Source of the DNA: Desulfobacteraceae bacterium
GTDB taxonomy: Bacteria > Desulfobacterota > Syntrophobacteria > BM002
Assembly (NCBI GenBank): GCA_002899795.1
Contig: PPDG01000247.1
Coordinates: 1 to 15,202, forward strand
DNA length: 15,202 bases
Reading direction: 5' to 3'
Shown: positions 6,783-12,562 of the stretch, one piece after another
Layout: each line of letters begins with the position of its first letter
Position numbering within the stretch: position 1 is the stretch's first letter
Notes under the pieces: generated by a model
Databases searched by the model: none
Told to the model about the DNA's origin: nothing
What the model saw: only the letters and a program-made list of their open reading frames with translations
Program-made: the position numbers and the translations under genes

Positions 6783-7817
6783 ATGGAAGATCTGCTCGAA
6801 ACTCTCAGGATAAATGAGGAAATTGCCCAGAAGTTTTTTGACATTGAAATCAGTATCTTGTCAATCCTCAATTTCAGGGATCTTTTTGAGAAACTCCTTA
6901 CCGAAATCAGAGATAAATTTGGAGTACCCTATGTCTGGATCTCGATGATCGACCAAAGCGAAGTCTCAGACCTGATTAAAATGCTGGAGTCCTCGAAGGC
7001 CCTCAAGGAACGCTTGAACGTCATAGACAAAGATGCCTTTCTCAAGCTGATTGCCAACGAGACCCAGCCGATACTGCTCAGCGGCGATCTTAAGCCGTAT
7101 CATCAACTTCTTCCTCAAGGGCAAATGTACTTTATTCGTTCTCTTGCCATTGCCCCGCTAACCCTTGATGGTGAAATAATCGGAAGTCTGAACCAAGCAG
7201 ACCTTTCCAGACTACGGTACCGACCGGGAATGGACACCAGGCTGCTTGAACGGCTGGCTGTCAAGGTCTCGATTTGTTTGTCCAACGTTACCGCGCATGA
7301 AAAACTGAAATGGTTTGCCTGGAGAGATCCGCTTACGGGTTTGCTCAATCGCAGGGTGATGGAGAAGGTGTTGCAGCGGGAATACAAGCGGGCCGTGCGC
7401 TACAAAACAAATTTGACCGTGGCCTTCCTTGACTTGGATGATTTCAAGGCTGTGAATGATAGATATGGTCACGACCGGGGTGACGACTTACTGCGATATG
7501 TAGCTGGTGTTCTAGAGGAGTTGACCCGTGGTAGTGATGTGGTTTCCAGATATGCTGGGGATGAGTTTGTCATCATCCTCCCGGGTATAAGCACGAAAGA
7601 GAGTCTCCTGCTTATCCAACGTCTGCAGGACTATTTTCATAAAAACCCCATGGATGTAGAAGAAGAACACATAACCGTTTCCGTTAGTTTTGGACTCTCC
7701 TCCATGGGTGATGCTGGGGTGAATAATCCTCAATCACTACTGAAAAAGGCAGATGAGATGCTCTACAGCGCCAAAGAGCAGAAAAAGAAAGATGGTTTAG
7801 TAGGTTCTCCTTATTGA
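6783..7817 (+). CDS. DUF484/GAF-like sensor with GGDEF diguanylate cyclase domain
   Basis: 344 residues, cytoplasmic, with no signal or membrane segments. Residues 1-45 form a helix. Residues about 45-175 resemble the GAF-related DUF484 domain (SLAIAPLTLDGEIIGSLNQ and the YRPGMDTRLLERLA segment). Residues about 178-335 are a GGDEF domain: DPLTGLLNR (182-190), FLDLDDFKAVND, and the active-site signature AGDEF (258-262), a functional variant of GGDEF. RGSD (249-252) lies five residues before the signature, which is the RxxD inhibitory c-di-GMP site, so product feedback is likely. Predicted role: c-di-GMP synthesis in response to an unknown signal bound by the N-terminal domain. The start has no obvious SD and follows repeat tract 5 closely. 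No EAL, receiver or kinase gene is adjacent. Confidence 0.9.
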   Translation: MEDLLETLRINEEIAQKFFDIEISILSILNFRDLFEKLLTEIRDKFGVPYVWISMIDQSEVSDLIKMLESSKALKERLNVIDKDAFLKLIANETQPILLSGDLKPYHQLLPQGQMYFIRSLAIAPLTLDGEIIGSLNQADLSRLRYRPGMDTRLLERLAVKVSICLSNVTAHEKLKWFAWRDPLTGLLNRRVMEKVLQREYKRAVRYKTNLTVAFLDLDDFKAVNDRYGHDRGDDLLRYVAGVLEELTRGSDVVSRYAGDEFVIILPGISTKESLLLIQRLQDYFHKNPMDVEEEHITVSVSFGLSSMGDAGVNNPQSLLKKADEMLYSAKEQKKKDGLVGSPY

Positions 7818-7832
7818 TTCAGCATCGAAAAC

Positions 7833-7849
7833 CTAGTCCCAAGGACTAG
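7833..7849 (+). terminator. Hairpin downstream of the diguanylate cyclase gene
   Basis: CTAGTCC and GGACTAG form a perfect 7-bp stem with a 3-nt CAA loop, 15 nt after the stop codon. No U-run follows, so it may be an RNA 3'-end stabiliser or a weak or factor-dependent terminator rather than an intrinsic one. Confidence 0.35.
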
Positions 7850-7910
7850 ATCAGAGTTCAATGGTTCTGCCGGTATAGAATGCGACCTGTTTCGGAGTAC
7901 TAGAGTGATT

Positions 7911-8052
7911 AAAAATTCCAAATAACAAATCACAAATATCAAACAAATCACAATGACCAAAATTCGAAATTCCAAACCTGTTTTGTGTTTTGGTCATTGA
8001 ATATTGGAATTTGAGATTTGCTTGTAATTTGGTGCTTGGAGTTTGGGATTTC
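7911..8052. repeat. AT-rich 7-nt fold-back tract 6
   Basis: The left arm (7911-7978) is built of 7-nt steps such as aaataac, aaatcac, aaatatc, ending in aaattcc. The right arm (7988-8052) is ggtcatt, gaatatt, ggaattt, gagattt, then ggtgctt, ggagttt, gggattt. CAATGACCAA (7951-7960) is exactly complementary to TTGGTCATTG (7990-7999), and the arms pair imperfectly over most of the 142 nt. It lies between the convergent diguanylate cyclase and rhodanese genes and has no coding signature. From 7850 to 7910 I see nothing recognisable. Confidence 0.7.
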
Positions 8053-8121
8053 ATAAGCTCCGCCACTCAATTACTCCAGTAGACTTCTGTATAAGGAAAG
8101 GCGTCAAGAGCATCCTTCGGG

Positions 8122-8151
8122 GGCAGCCCAAAACGGGTCCTTATGGGCGCC
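8122..8151 (-). terminator. Possible terminator hairpin after the rhodanese gene
   Basis: On the minus strand GGCGCCC (8151-8145) pairs with GGGCTGCC (8129-8122) with one bulged base and a 15-nt loop, about 10 nt past the stop codon. A U-run is absent, so the call is weak. Confidence 0.3.
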
Positions 8152-8160
8152 GATTCTTTA

Positions 8161-8580
8161 TTACTCTTTTTCTCTAACGGTCTTCCCCCCGCTCAACAGC
8201 CAACCGAGCATACCAAAAGTAAGATTATGAACTTCTGTGAATCCTCGCTTCTTGAGACGATAGGCAACCACAGACGAACGGTGGCCCGTCATGCATATGA
8301 TCACTAGCGGCTTCCTCGGGTCCTGTGCTTTGAAAAATTCGGGGTGGAGCAGAAGGTTCGGCTGATTCTTGCTGCCAGGTATATGGAAAAGCTCATACTC
8401 TAAAGCCGTCCTCACATCGACCAAAGTGAACTCTTCTGGACTTTCTCGCAAAGAACCCTTCAAGCGCCAGGGCATGAGAGGTCTTACTCCCAAGCCCCAC
8501 CAGCAAAACTCCCAGCCCAAGACAAGAAGGATCACCAGGGCGAGTATCTTTATGAGAAAGAAAACCATTGGAGATTTCAT
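8161..8580 (-). CDS. Membrane-anchored single-domain rhodanese
   Basis: 139 residues. A hydrophobic N-terminal helix (about residues 6-29), after a short Lys-containing start, should anchor the protein in the inner membrane. The rest is one rhodanese domain: VDVRTALEYELFHIPGS (about 54-70), then the active-site loop with Cys96 in CMTGHRS (96-102). Rhodaneses carry sulfur as a cysteine persulfide; the physiological acceptor is unknown here. The side of the membrane is not certain, because no cleavable signal is evident. ATG 8578-8580 overlaps the aminotransferase stop as ATGA, so the two genes form an operon with probable translational coupling. They would therefore share the attenuator-like leader upstream of the aminotransferase. 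Confidence 0.88.
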   Translation of the reverse strand: MKSPMVFFLIKILALVILLVLGWEFCWWGLGVRPLMPWRLKGSLRESPEEFTLVDVRTALEYELFHIPGSKNQPNLLLHPEFFKAQDPRKPLVIICMTGHRSSVVAYRLKKRGFTEVHNLTFGMLGWLLSGGKTVREKE

Positions 8581-9881
8581 GATTCCAAGTAATTGGTGAT
8601 GCTCATAGCCAGTTTCTCGATCATCTGGCGAAATGTGTCCTCGTCTTGCTCCAAAAGGGTAAAGCGGAAGCCCTGGAGGTCCGTGCTGAAAGAGGTGAGC
8701 GGCACCACGCAGATGCCGGCAGCAGCGAGCAAATAGTAGACAAACCGCTTATCCGGCTGAATATTTTCACTAGAGGTAAGTTTCTCCACCAAATCTTTCA
8801 CCTCGGGATTGGCGATGGGGAGGGTTTGCCCATGATTCAAGCGGCTGTCCTCGAAGACCACGCACATATAAAAAGCGCCGTTGGTGCGGTTGACCAGCAC
8901 CCCTGGGATATCTTTGAGTGTTTGGTAGGCAATCTTGGAGAACTCTTGATAGCGTTGTCGCCGGCTGTCGATGTAGGCTGGGTACTCCGGATGCCGAAAG
9001 ATGTGGGGAATCGCTTTCTGGGGCAGAGTAGTGGAACATACCTCCACCATTTTGGCGTTCACAATGCTCTCAACATATGAGGCAAAAAACGGATCCTTGT
9101 CAACATTGTAAACTTCAATCCAGCCGCAGCGTGAGCCGGGCCAAGGCAGTTCTTTGGAGATCCCTTTCATGGAAAGGCCCGGCACCTCATCGATGACTGC
9201 AGCGAGCGGCTTAGTCTTGTGGCCATTGAAGATCAAATTCTGATAGATTTCGTCGGCGATGATAAAGAGATCATACTCTCTGGCAATGGCCACTACTTTT
9301 CGGAGTAGGCTTTCCGGGTACACTGCGCCAGTGGGGTTGTCTGGGTTTATAAGCAAAATACCAGCAACAGCGGGATTGTATCTCACTCGCTTGCGCAGCT
9401 CCTCTGTATCTATGTCCCAGTTGTTATAGGGATCCAGGGGGTAGCAAACCGGAGGCGATCCAGCGTGGGCAGCCTCTGAGGAAGAATGGGTCGTATAGGT
9501 GGGTGAGGGGGTGATCACCCGCGCGGTTCGTCGCAGAAAACCGTAGATTTTGGTGATGGCGTCGCCGAGACCATTAAAAAAAATGATATCTTCCGGGCTT
9601 AACCTGGTGCCGCCATTTTGATTATTGACCGCTGCCAGGAATTCCCGGGTTTCCGAAACGCCCAGAGTTGGACAATAGCCGTAAGAGCAGTCCTCCATGG
9701 CCAGTCCAGCAACGATTTCCTTGATCCAAGTTGGGATCTTTTCACCTTTGGCAACTGGGTCACCGATGTTTTCCAAATTGATTTTGACCCCGAGCCCTTG
9801 CAGTTTCTCCACTACCCCAATGATATTGCGGATTTCGTAGGTGAGTTCTCCTGCACCAATGTGGACGATGTCGGTTCGCAT
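8577..9881 (-). CDS. AlaA-like class I/II aminotransferase (PLP-dependent)
   Basis: 434 residues, a fold-type I PLP enzyme in the cytoplasm. Visible motifs are the substrate-side IGDP loop (39-42), NPDNPTG (179-185), ADEIY with Asp210 and Tyr213, the Schiff-base lysine Lys243 in GISKELPWPGSRCGW, and the phosphate-binding Arg251. From memory, the order and wording (YEIRNIIGVVEKLQGLG, LENIGDP, INPDNPTGAVYPESLL) resemble E. coli AlaA and AlaC-type glutamate-pyruvate aminotransferases, so alanine synthesis is the most likely role; other glutamate-dependent specificities are possible. The ATG has AGAGGAG about 10 nt upstream. It is first in an operon with the rhodanese gene. The 230 nt before it encode an alanine-rich leader peptide and two tandem terminators, which independently points to alanine-linked control. 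Confidence 0.87.
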   Translation of the reverse strand: MRTDIVHIGAGELTYEIRNIIGVVEKLQGLGVKINLENIGDPVAKGEKIPTWIKEIVAGLAMEDCSYGYCPTLGVSETREFLAAVNNQNGGTRLSPEDIIFFNGLGDAITKIYGFLRRTARVITPSPTYTTHSSSEAAHAGSPPVCYPLDPYNNWDIDTEELRKRVRYNPAVAGILLINPDNPTGAVYPESLLRKVVAIAREYDLFIIADEIYQNLIFNGHKTKPLAAVIDEVPGLSMKGISKELPWPGSRCGWIEVYNVDKDPFFASYVESIVNAKMVEVCSTTLPQKAIPHIFRHPEYPAYIDSRRQRYQEFSKIAYQTLKDIPGVLVNRTNGAFYMCVVFEDSRLNHGQTLPIANPEVKDLVEKLTSSENIQPDKRFVYYLLAAAGICVVPLTSFSTDLQGFRFTLLEQDEDTFRQMIEKLAMSITNYLES

Positions 9882-9912
9882 ACTTGTTACACTCCTCTTC
9901 TATCTAAGCGGG

Positions 9913-9947
9913 AAAAAGAAAAAGGGCTGCGAAGGTTTCACAGCCCT
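9913..9947 (-). terminator. Intrinsic terminator T2 in the aminotransferase leader
   Basis: On the minus strand AGGGCTG (9947-9941) pairs with CAGCCCT (9929-9923). An inner GAA/TTC helix extends the stem, and TTTTTCTTTTT follows immediately. It ends about 30 nt before the aminotransferase start codon, so it can only act as a premature terminator for that gene. Confidence 0.75.
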
Positions 9948-9950
9948 CAA

Positions 9951-9981
9951 ACAAAAAGGCTGCGGTTGCTTGCCCGCAGCC
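9951..9981 (-). terminator. Intrinsic terminator T1 in the aminotransferase leader
   Basis: On the minus strand GGCTGCGG (9981-9974) and CCGCAGCC (9965-9958) form a perfect 8-bp GC-rich stem with an 8-nt loop, followed at once by TTTTTGTTTG. It lies 31 nt after the stop codon of the leader peptide and just upstream of T2. Confidence 0.78.
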
Positions 9982-10012
9982 CTGAATTACTTTTCTTTCT
10001 AGGGGACTATAT

Positions 10013-10114
10013 TCACCATTCCCCACTCAGGACCGCAGGCCGCCCGGCTGCGAAGGCCGCAGCGGCGTTGCTAGCTTGACGAGCATTGCGATCCATATTG
10101 GTGGGGGAGTTCAT
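10013..10114 (-). CDS. Alanine-rich leader peptide of the aminotransferase operon
   Basis: An unannotated-size ORF of 33 residues (ATG 10114, stop TGA 10013) with a strong SD, GGAGAGAGGA (10128-10119), placed 4 nt before the ATG. Nine of 33 residues are Ala, concentrated in NAAAAFAAGRPA (16-27); Ala17-20 use GCC, GCT, GCG and GCC. It contains no domain and is too small for an enzyme. Its place between a probable promoter and two intrinsic terminators, directly before an AlaA-like aminotransferase, is the arrangement of trp/his/ilv leader peptides. The Ala codons overlap a 6-bp hairpin (GCTGCG 10063-10058 with CGCAGC 10052-10047). The caveat is that GC-rich hairpin sequence tends to encode Ala by itself, so the SD, frame and stop are the stronger evidence. 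Confidence 0.65.
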   Translation of the reverse strand: MNSPTNMDRNARQASNAAAAFAAGRPAVLSGEW

Positions 10115-10203
10115 GCTATCCTCTCTCCATCAGTTTTTTCTTTACTTATCAAATTGGACTCCACTTGTCAGCAACTATTTCCGGCCAACCCCTTTGTGAC
10201 AGT

Positions 10204-10641
10204 TCAAGTGATCTGATGGACGTCCAGGATTCTTACCCGATATTTGAGGATTCTCCCGGCTAGAGGATGGTTGAAATCGAGCACAAAATGATCCTCCTGG
10301 ATGTCGCCCACGAAACAGAGACCCTTTTGGCCCGGTGTTATTTCCACCTTAAGGAGCGTTCCTTTCTTGAGTTTCTTGCCTTTGGGAAATTCTTCCAGTG
10401 GCACCCGGAGAACCCTGGAATCATCGAACTCCCCGAAGGCTTCCTCAGGCTCAACCATGAATTCCCGTTCGGCTCCAGGATGAAGGCCTAATATTTCCTG
10501 TTCTATTTTCTGCAAGACCTCACCTGAGCCAAAGCGAAAGACCAACGGGTCCTTCTTATTCGTTCCCAGCACTCTGGTCCCTGACTCCAGAGAGGCGTCA
10601 TATTCCATGGTTACATACGTTCCGGGACTGATCTGCGGCAT
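10204..10641 (-). CDS. SlyD-like FKBP-type peptidyl-prolyl isomerase
   Basis: 145 residues, cytoplasmic, catalysing cis-trans isomerisation of X-Pro bonds and probably acting as a folding helper. The FKBP strand pattern starts at TYVTMEYDASLESG. The flap contains the IF-type insertion (FGEFDDSRVLRVPLEEFPKG...), and the characteristic closing motif DFNHPLAGRILKYRVRILDV is present, all as in SlyD. The His/Cys-rich metal-binding tail of E. coli SlyD is absent. I chose ATG 10641 because AAGGA lies 7 nt upstream and a perfect TATAAT lies about 80 nt upstream. A TTG at 10704 would add 21 residues but would begin only a few bases after the predicted transcription start. The aminotransferase operon follows on the same strand, but only after its own 320-nt leader. 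Confidence 0.88.
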   Translation of the reverse strand: MPQISPGTYVTMEYDASLESGTRVLGTNKKDPLVFRFGSGEVLQKIEQEILGLHPGAEREFMVEPEEAFGEFDDSRVLRVPLEEFPKGKKLKKGTLLKVEITPGQKGLCFVGDIQEDHFVLDFNHPLAGRILKYRVRILDVHQIT

Positions 10642-10719
10642 AGGAAAATCCTTTTTCAGCGGGTTATCTCTGAAACCCCACAATGCTTTCAGAAGCCTCT
10701 GCAAAATACCCAGCTACGG

Positions 10720-10748
10720 ATTATAACGAATTAGCCCTGGCATTGGAA
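10720..10748 (-). promoter_or_regulatory. Promoter of the FKBP gene
   Basis: On the minus strand a perfect -10 TATAAT (10725-10720) is preceded, after 17 nt, by TTCCAA (10748-10743), a weak -35. Transcription would begin near 10712, giving a 5' UTR of about 70 nt before ATG 10641. Confidence 0.5.
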
Positions 10749-10828
10749 CTCCGAATGTTACCAGGAGTTTCCCCAAAATGTTATGAGCGACACAGGCCAA
10801 GGGGAAAGCTACTCCACAACAAGCAATT

Positions 10829-10850
10829 GAATCCCACTAGAGCGGGATTC
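10829..10850. other. Hairpin in the FKBP-mltC intergenic region
   Basis: GAATCCC and GGGATTC form a perfect 7-bp stem around an 8-nt loop. It lies upstream of both divergent genes, so it is not a terminator for either. Confidence 0.4.
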
Positions 10851-10894
10851 GAAATGTAAGGAAGGTTTCAATTTTGTTTGAATTAGCTCGCTAA

Positions 10895-10920
10895 CCCCAG
10901 TCCCCCCTGGCGGACTGGGG
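10895..10920. other. Strong GC-rich hairpin in the FKBP-mltC intergenic region
   Basis: CCCCAGTCC (10895-10903) and GGACTGGGG (10912-10920) make a perfect 9-bp stem with an 8-nt loop. It is flanked by the partial echoes AGCTCGCTAA and ACGCTCGCTGGGG. Another stem (GGAGGCT 11025-11031 with AGCCTCC 11051-11057) lies 105 nt further on. I see no gene in 10749-11343; short ORFs on both strands there are low-complexity Pro/Ala/Gly sequences. Confidence 0.45.
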
Positions 10921-11070
10921 ATTACGCTCGCTGGGGCATTTTCGCGCCATTTTATGGCAGTGTCGCTTTTGAAAATGCACCAAATCTTCATGCTGGCCTT
11001 TGCGGGGCTAAGAGTGGAAGGAGAGGAGGCTCAGGTGCTCGTTGTTTCGCAGCCTCCCCCTTTGGCCTTA

Positions 11071-11240
11071 CTGGTCTTTCTTCTGAGTGACTGGTGGGAG
11101 GCCCGTGCCACTTCCGCAGCTGTGGGTGGGGGAGCCCCTGGCCCGCCGGAGGCGGGAACAGGGAGGGGGCGCCTTCCCCCGCACGCAGCTGCGCTTGAAG
11201 TGACCAGGCCGGAGCCTTGGAACGACAGAAGAAACACCAG
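11071..11240. repeat. 170-bp imperfect palindromic element
   Basis: The ends CTGGTCTTTCTTCTG (11071-11085) and CAGAAGAAACACCAG (11226-11240) are inverted repeats with 14 of 15 positions matching. Inner blocks also mirror each other: CCACTTC with GAAGTGACC, GCAGCTG with CAGCTGC, GGGGGAGCCCC with GGGGGCGCCTTCCCCC. The centre is the small hairpin CCCGCC-GGA-GGCGGG. The whole segment could extrude as a cruciform or fold as one RNA. It may be a non-autonomous mobile element or a structured RNA; no direct target duplication is evident. Confidence 0.45.
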
Positions 11241-11343
11241 GAAGACATTATTTCATTTCCAAATGAGACCTCGACTCGGCAATAGCTCCAATGTATAAAC
11301 ATCAACCATCCATTTTTGGGGAAACTCCTGATTGTGGCTTCGG

Positions 11344-11372
11344 TTGACTCGATTGCTGTGAAAAGAGATAAT
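11344..11372 (+). promoter_or_regulatory. Sigma70-type promoter of the transglycosylase gene
   Basis: TTGACT (11344-11349), a 17-nt spacer and GATAAT (11367-11372) are a near-consensus promoter, placing the transcription start about 50 nt before ATG 11429. A second TTGACA occurs at 11382-11387 without a good -10. Confidence 0.55.
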
Positions 11373-11428
11373 ACCTAAGATTTGACACGGTATATGTAGT
11401 AATGTCCTACTCCTATTGGAGGTGGGTT

Positions 11429-12562
11429 ATGCGAAGGGTAATGGTAACATGCCTGGCCACCGTTTTGCTCTTTACTGTCACCGTGGCCCTCGGTCAAAAA
11501 GATACATACACAGATGAACAGAAACTCCAAGAGCAGCAATGGGAGGATCTTGCCAAGGAAGGGGAGGACCTGTTCATTGAGACCGAGCAGGAGTGGAATC
11601 AAATGCTCCTGGAACAGCAGCAAGCCTGGGAGCGGATGGTGGCTGAGATCGACCGCATTTGGTTGGATAGCCTTACCAGCACGAAAAAAGAGTGGGTAGA
11701 TTACAGTGACCAGTATTCCACCCGGTCCTATGTGAACTTCGAAAAAGGGGATATGGTACTGGCTACCATGGTCATAACCAGCGAAAGCCGAATATCCGAA
11801 TTGAGCAAAGAGCGAATTAAGAGGCAACTGGCAAAAGTCCTCTCCTCCAACAATCCGTCGGGGCGTGATATTCTAGCCGGCCAAATCGCCGATAGCCGAG
11901 GCGAGCCGGTTACAAAACAGACACTGGACCGCTATCTCAATCGTGAAGTCTTCCCCCGGCTGCAACGGGAACCGCAGCCCGTTGTGGGCAAGGACGGGGT
12001 GTCGCGCTACAAGCTTTCGGTTCCCATCAAGATGGTCCCCAACCACACCATGGTAAGGGCGCGACCTTACATTCCGGAAGTGAAACGGCAGGCACAAAGA
12101 TTTCGTTTGCGTCCTGAGCTGGTCATGGCGGTAATTCATACGGAGTCCTATTTTGATCCCATGGCCCGCTCCCACGTTCCAGCCTATGGACTCATGCAAC
12201 TGGTGCCCATTTATGGGGGTAGAGAGGCCTATCAGTATGTCTATGGAAGGGATCGCGTCCTTCCCGCCAACTACCTCTATCAACCTGCAAATAATATCGA
12301 ATTGGGAGCAGCCTACCTCAATTTGCTGATCTATAAACATTTTGTCGCAGAAGCCAACCCGTTGAAAAATCTCTATTTGTCAGTATGTGGTTATAACTGG
12401 GGTCCCACCTCCATTCAGCGAAAGATCATCCGTCGCTATCCCACCCAAAGTATGGCTCCAGGGCAGCTCTACCAGGTGCTCCGACAGCGGACACCTCGAG
12501 AAACCAGCGACTATCTGCAACGGGTAACGCAGCGGATGGGTATGTACCAGCCTCTTTTCTAG
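11429..12562 (+). CDS. mltC: MltC-like lytic murein transglycosylase
   Basis: 377 residues. An N-terminal Sec-type signal (MRRVM followed by a hydrophobic stretch to about residue 22) directs it to the periplasm. Residues 27-90 are charged and helical, likely coiled coil. The MltC N-terminal domain (DUF3393) follows: VDYSDQYSTRSYVNFEKGD and later IKMVPNHTMVRARPY match E. coli MltC segments recalled from memory. The SLT domain (about 215-377) has the catalytic Glu239 in IHTESYFDPMARS, AYGLMQLVP (252-260) and GYNWGP (321-326). It would cleave peptidoglycan glycan strands to 1,6-anhydro-MurNAc ends. ATG 11429 is chosen because GGAGG is 6 nt upstream. Unlike E. coli MltC there is no lipobox, so it may be soluble or signal-anchored. 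Its TAG stop codon coincides with the first bases of the palindromic element at 12560. Confidence 0.87.
   Translation: MRRVMVTCLATVLLFTVTVALGQKDTYTDEQKLQEQQWEDLAKEGEDLFIETEQEWNQMLLEQQQAWERMVAEIDRIWLDSLTSTKKEWVDYSDQYSTRSYVNFEKGDMVLATMVITSESRISELSKERIKRQLAKVLSSNNPSGRDILAGQIADSRGEPVTKQTLDRYLNREVFPRLQREPQPVVGKDGVSRYKLSVPIKMVPNHTMVRARPYIPEVKRQAQRFRLRPELVMAVIHTESYFDPMARSHVPAYGLMQLVPIYGGREAYQYVYGRDRVLPANYLYQPANNIELGAAYLNLLIYKHFVAEANPLKNLYLSVCGYNWGPTSIQRKIIRRYPTQSMAPGQLYQVLRQRTPRETSDYLQRVTQRMGMYQPLF

Larger units (their letters stand above)
9913..10129 (-). promoter_or_regulatory. Putative alanine-responsive attenuator leader
   Basis: The leader has, in transcript order, an SD, an Ala-rich mini-ORF, T1, T2 and the aminotransferase. 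Competing pairings are visible. The leader segment GGCCTGCGG (10041-10033) can pair with the T1 3' arm CCGCAGCC (9965-9958) with one bulge, destroying T1. The T1 3' arm and its U-run can also pair with the T2 5' arm (about 9 bp including two G-U pairs), destroying both. The 11-mer CCTTCGCAGCC occurs inside the Ala codons (10056-10046) and again in T2 (9935-9925). A ribosome stalled on Ala17-Ala20 (10066-10055) would leave 10041-10033 free, whereas one at the stop codon (10013) would tend to cover it. A weak promoter (TTGCTG, 18 nt, GATAAG) may lie near 10145-10175. Sequence logic only; not tested. Confidence 0.65.

Noticed and set aside
6674..6871. Small minus-strand ORF with an Ala-Tyr-Cys-Leu-Leu-Thr stretch
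   Set aside because: This is the typical spurious translation of the 7-nt repeat tract 5; it overlaps dinB and the diguanylate cyclase gene.
67..8052. CRISPR array or REP/BIME interpretation of the repeat tracts
   Set aside because: Units are 7 or 9 nt, degenerate and without spacers, so not CRISPR. The different tracts do not share a consensus palindrome as REP elements would.
9913..10114. T-box or metabolite riboswitch in the aminotransferase leader
   Set aside because: I found no T-box consensus, specifier stem or known aptamer core; the translated leader plus tandem terminators explain the visible structure better.
10642..10704. TTG start 21 codons upstream for the FKBP gene
   Set aside because: It has no SD and begins only a few bases after the transcription start implied by TATAAT 10725-10720; ATG 10641 has a good SD and starts just before the conserved fold.
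10829..10850. tRNA-like segment (GGATTCGAA resembles a T-loop)
   Set aside because: No acceptor stem, D-arm or anticodon arm can be drawn around it; it is only a short hairpin.
10954..11305. Overlapping ORFs of about 105-114 codons on both strands
   Set aside because: Both are Pro/Gly/Ala-rich translations of a GC-rich palindrome, lack an SD, and lie opposite each other across the inverted repeat.
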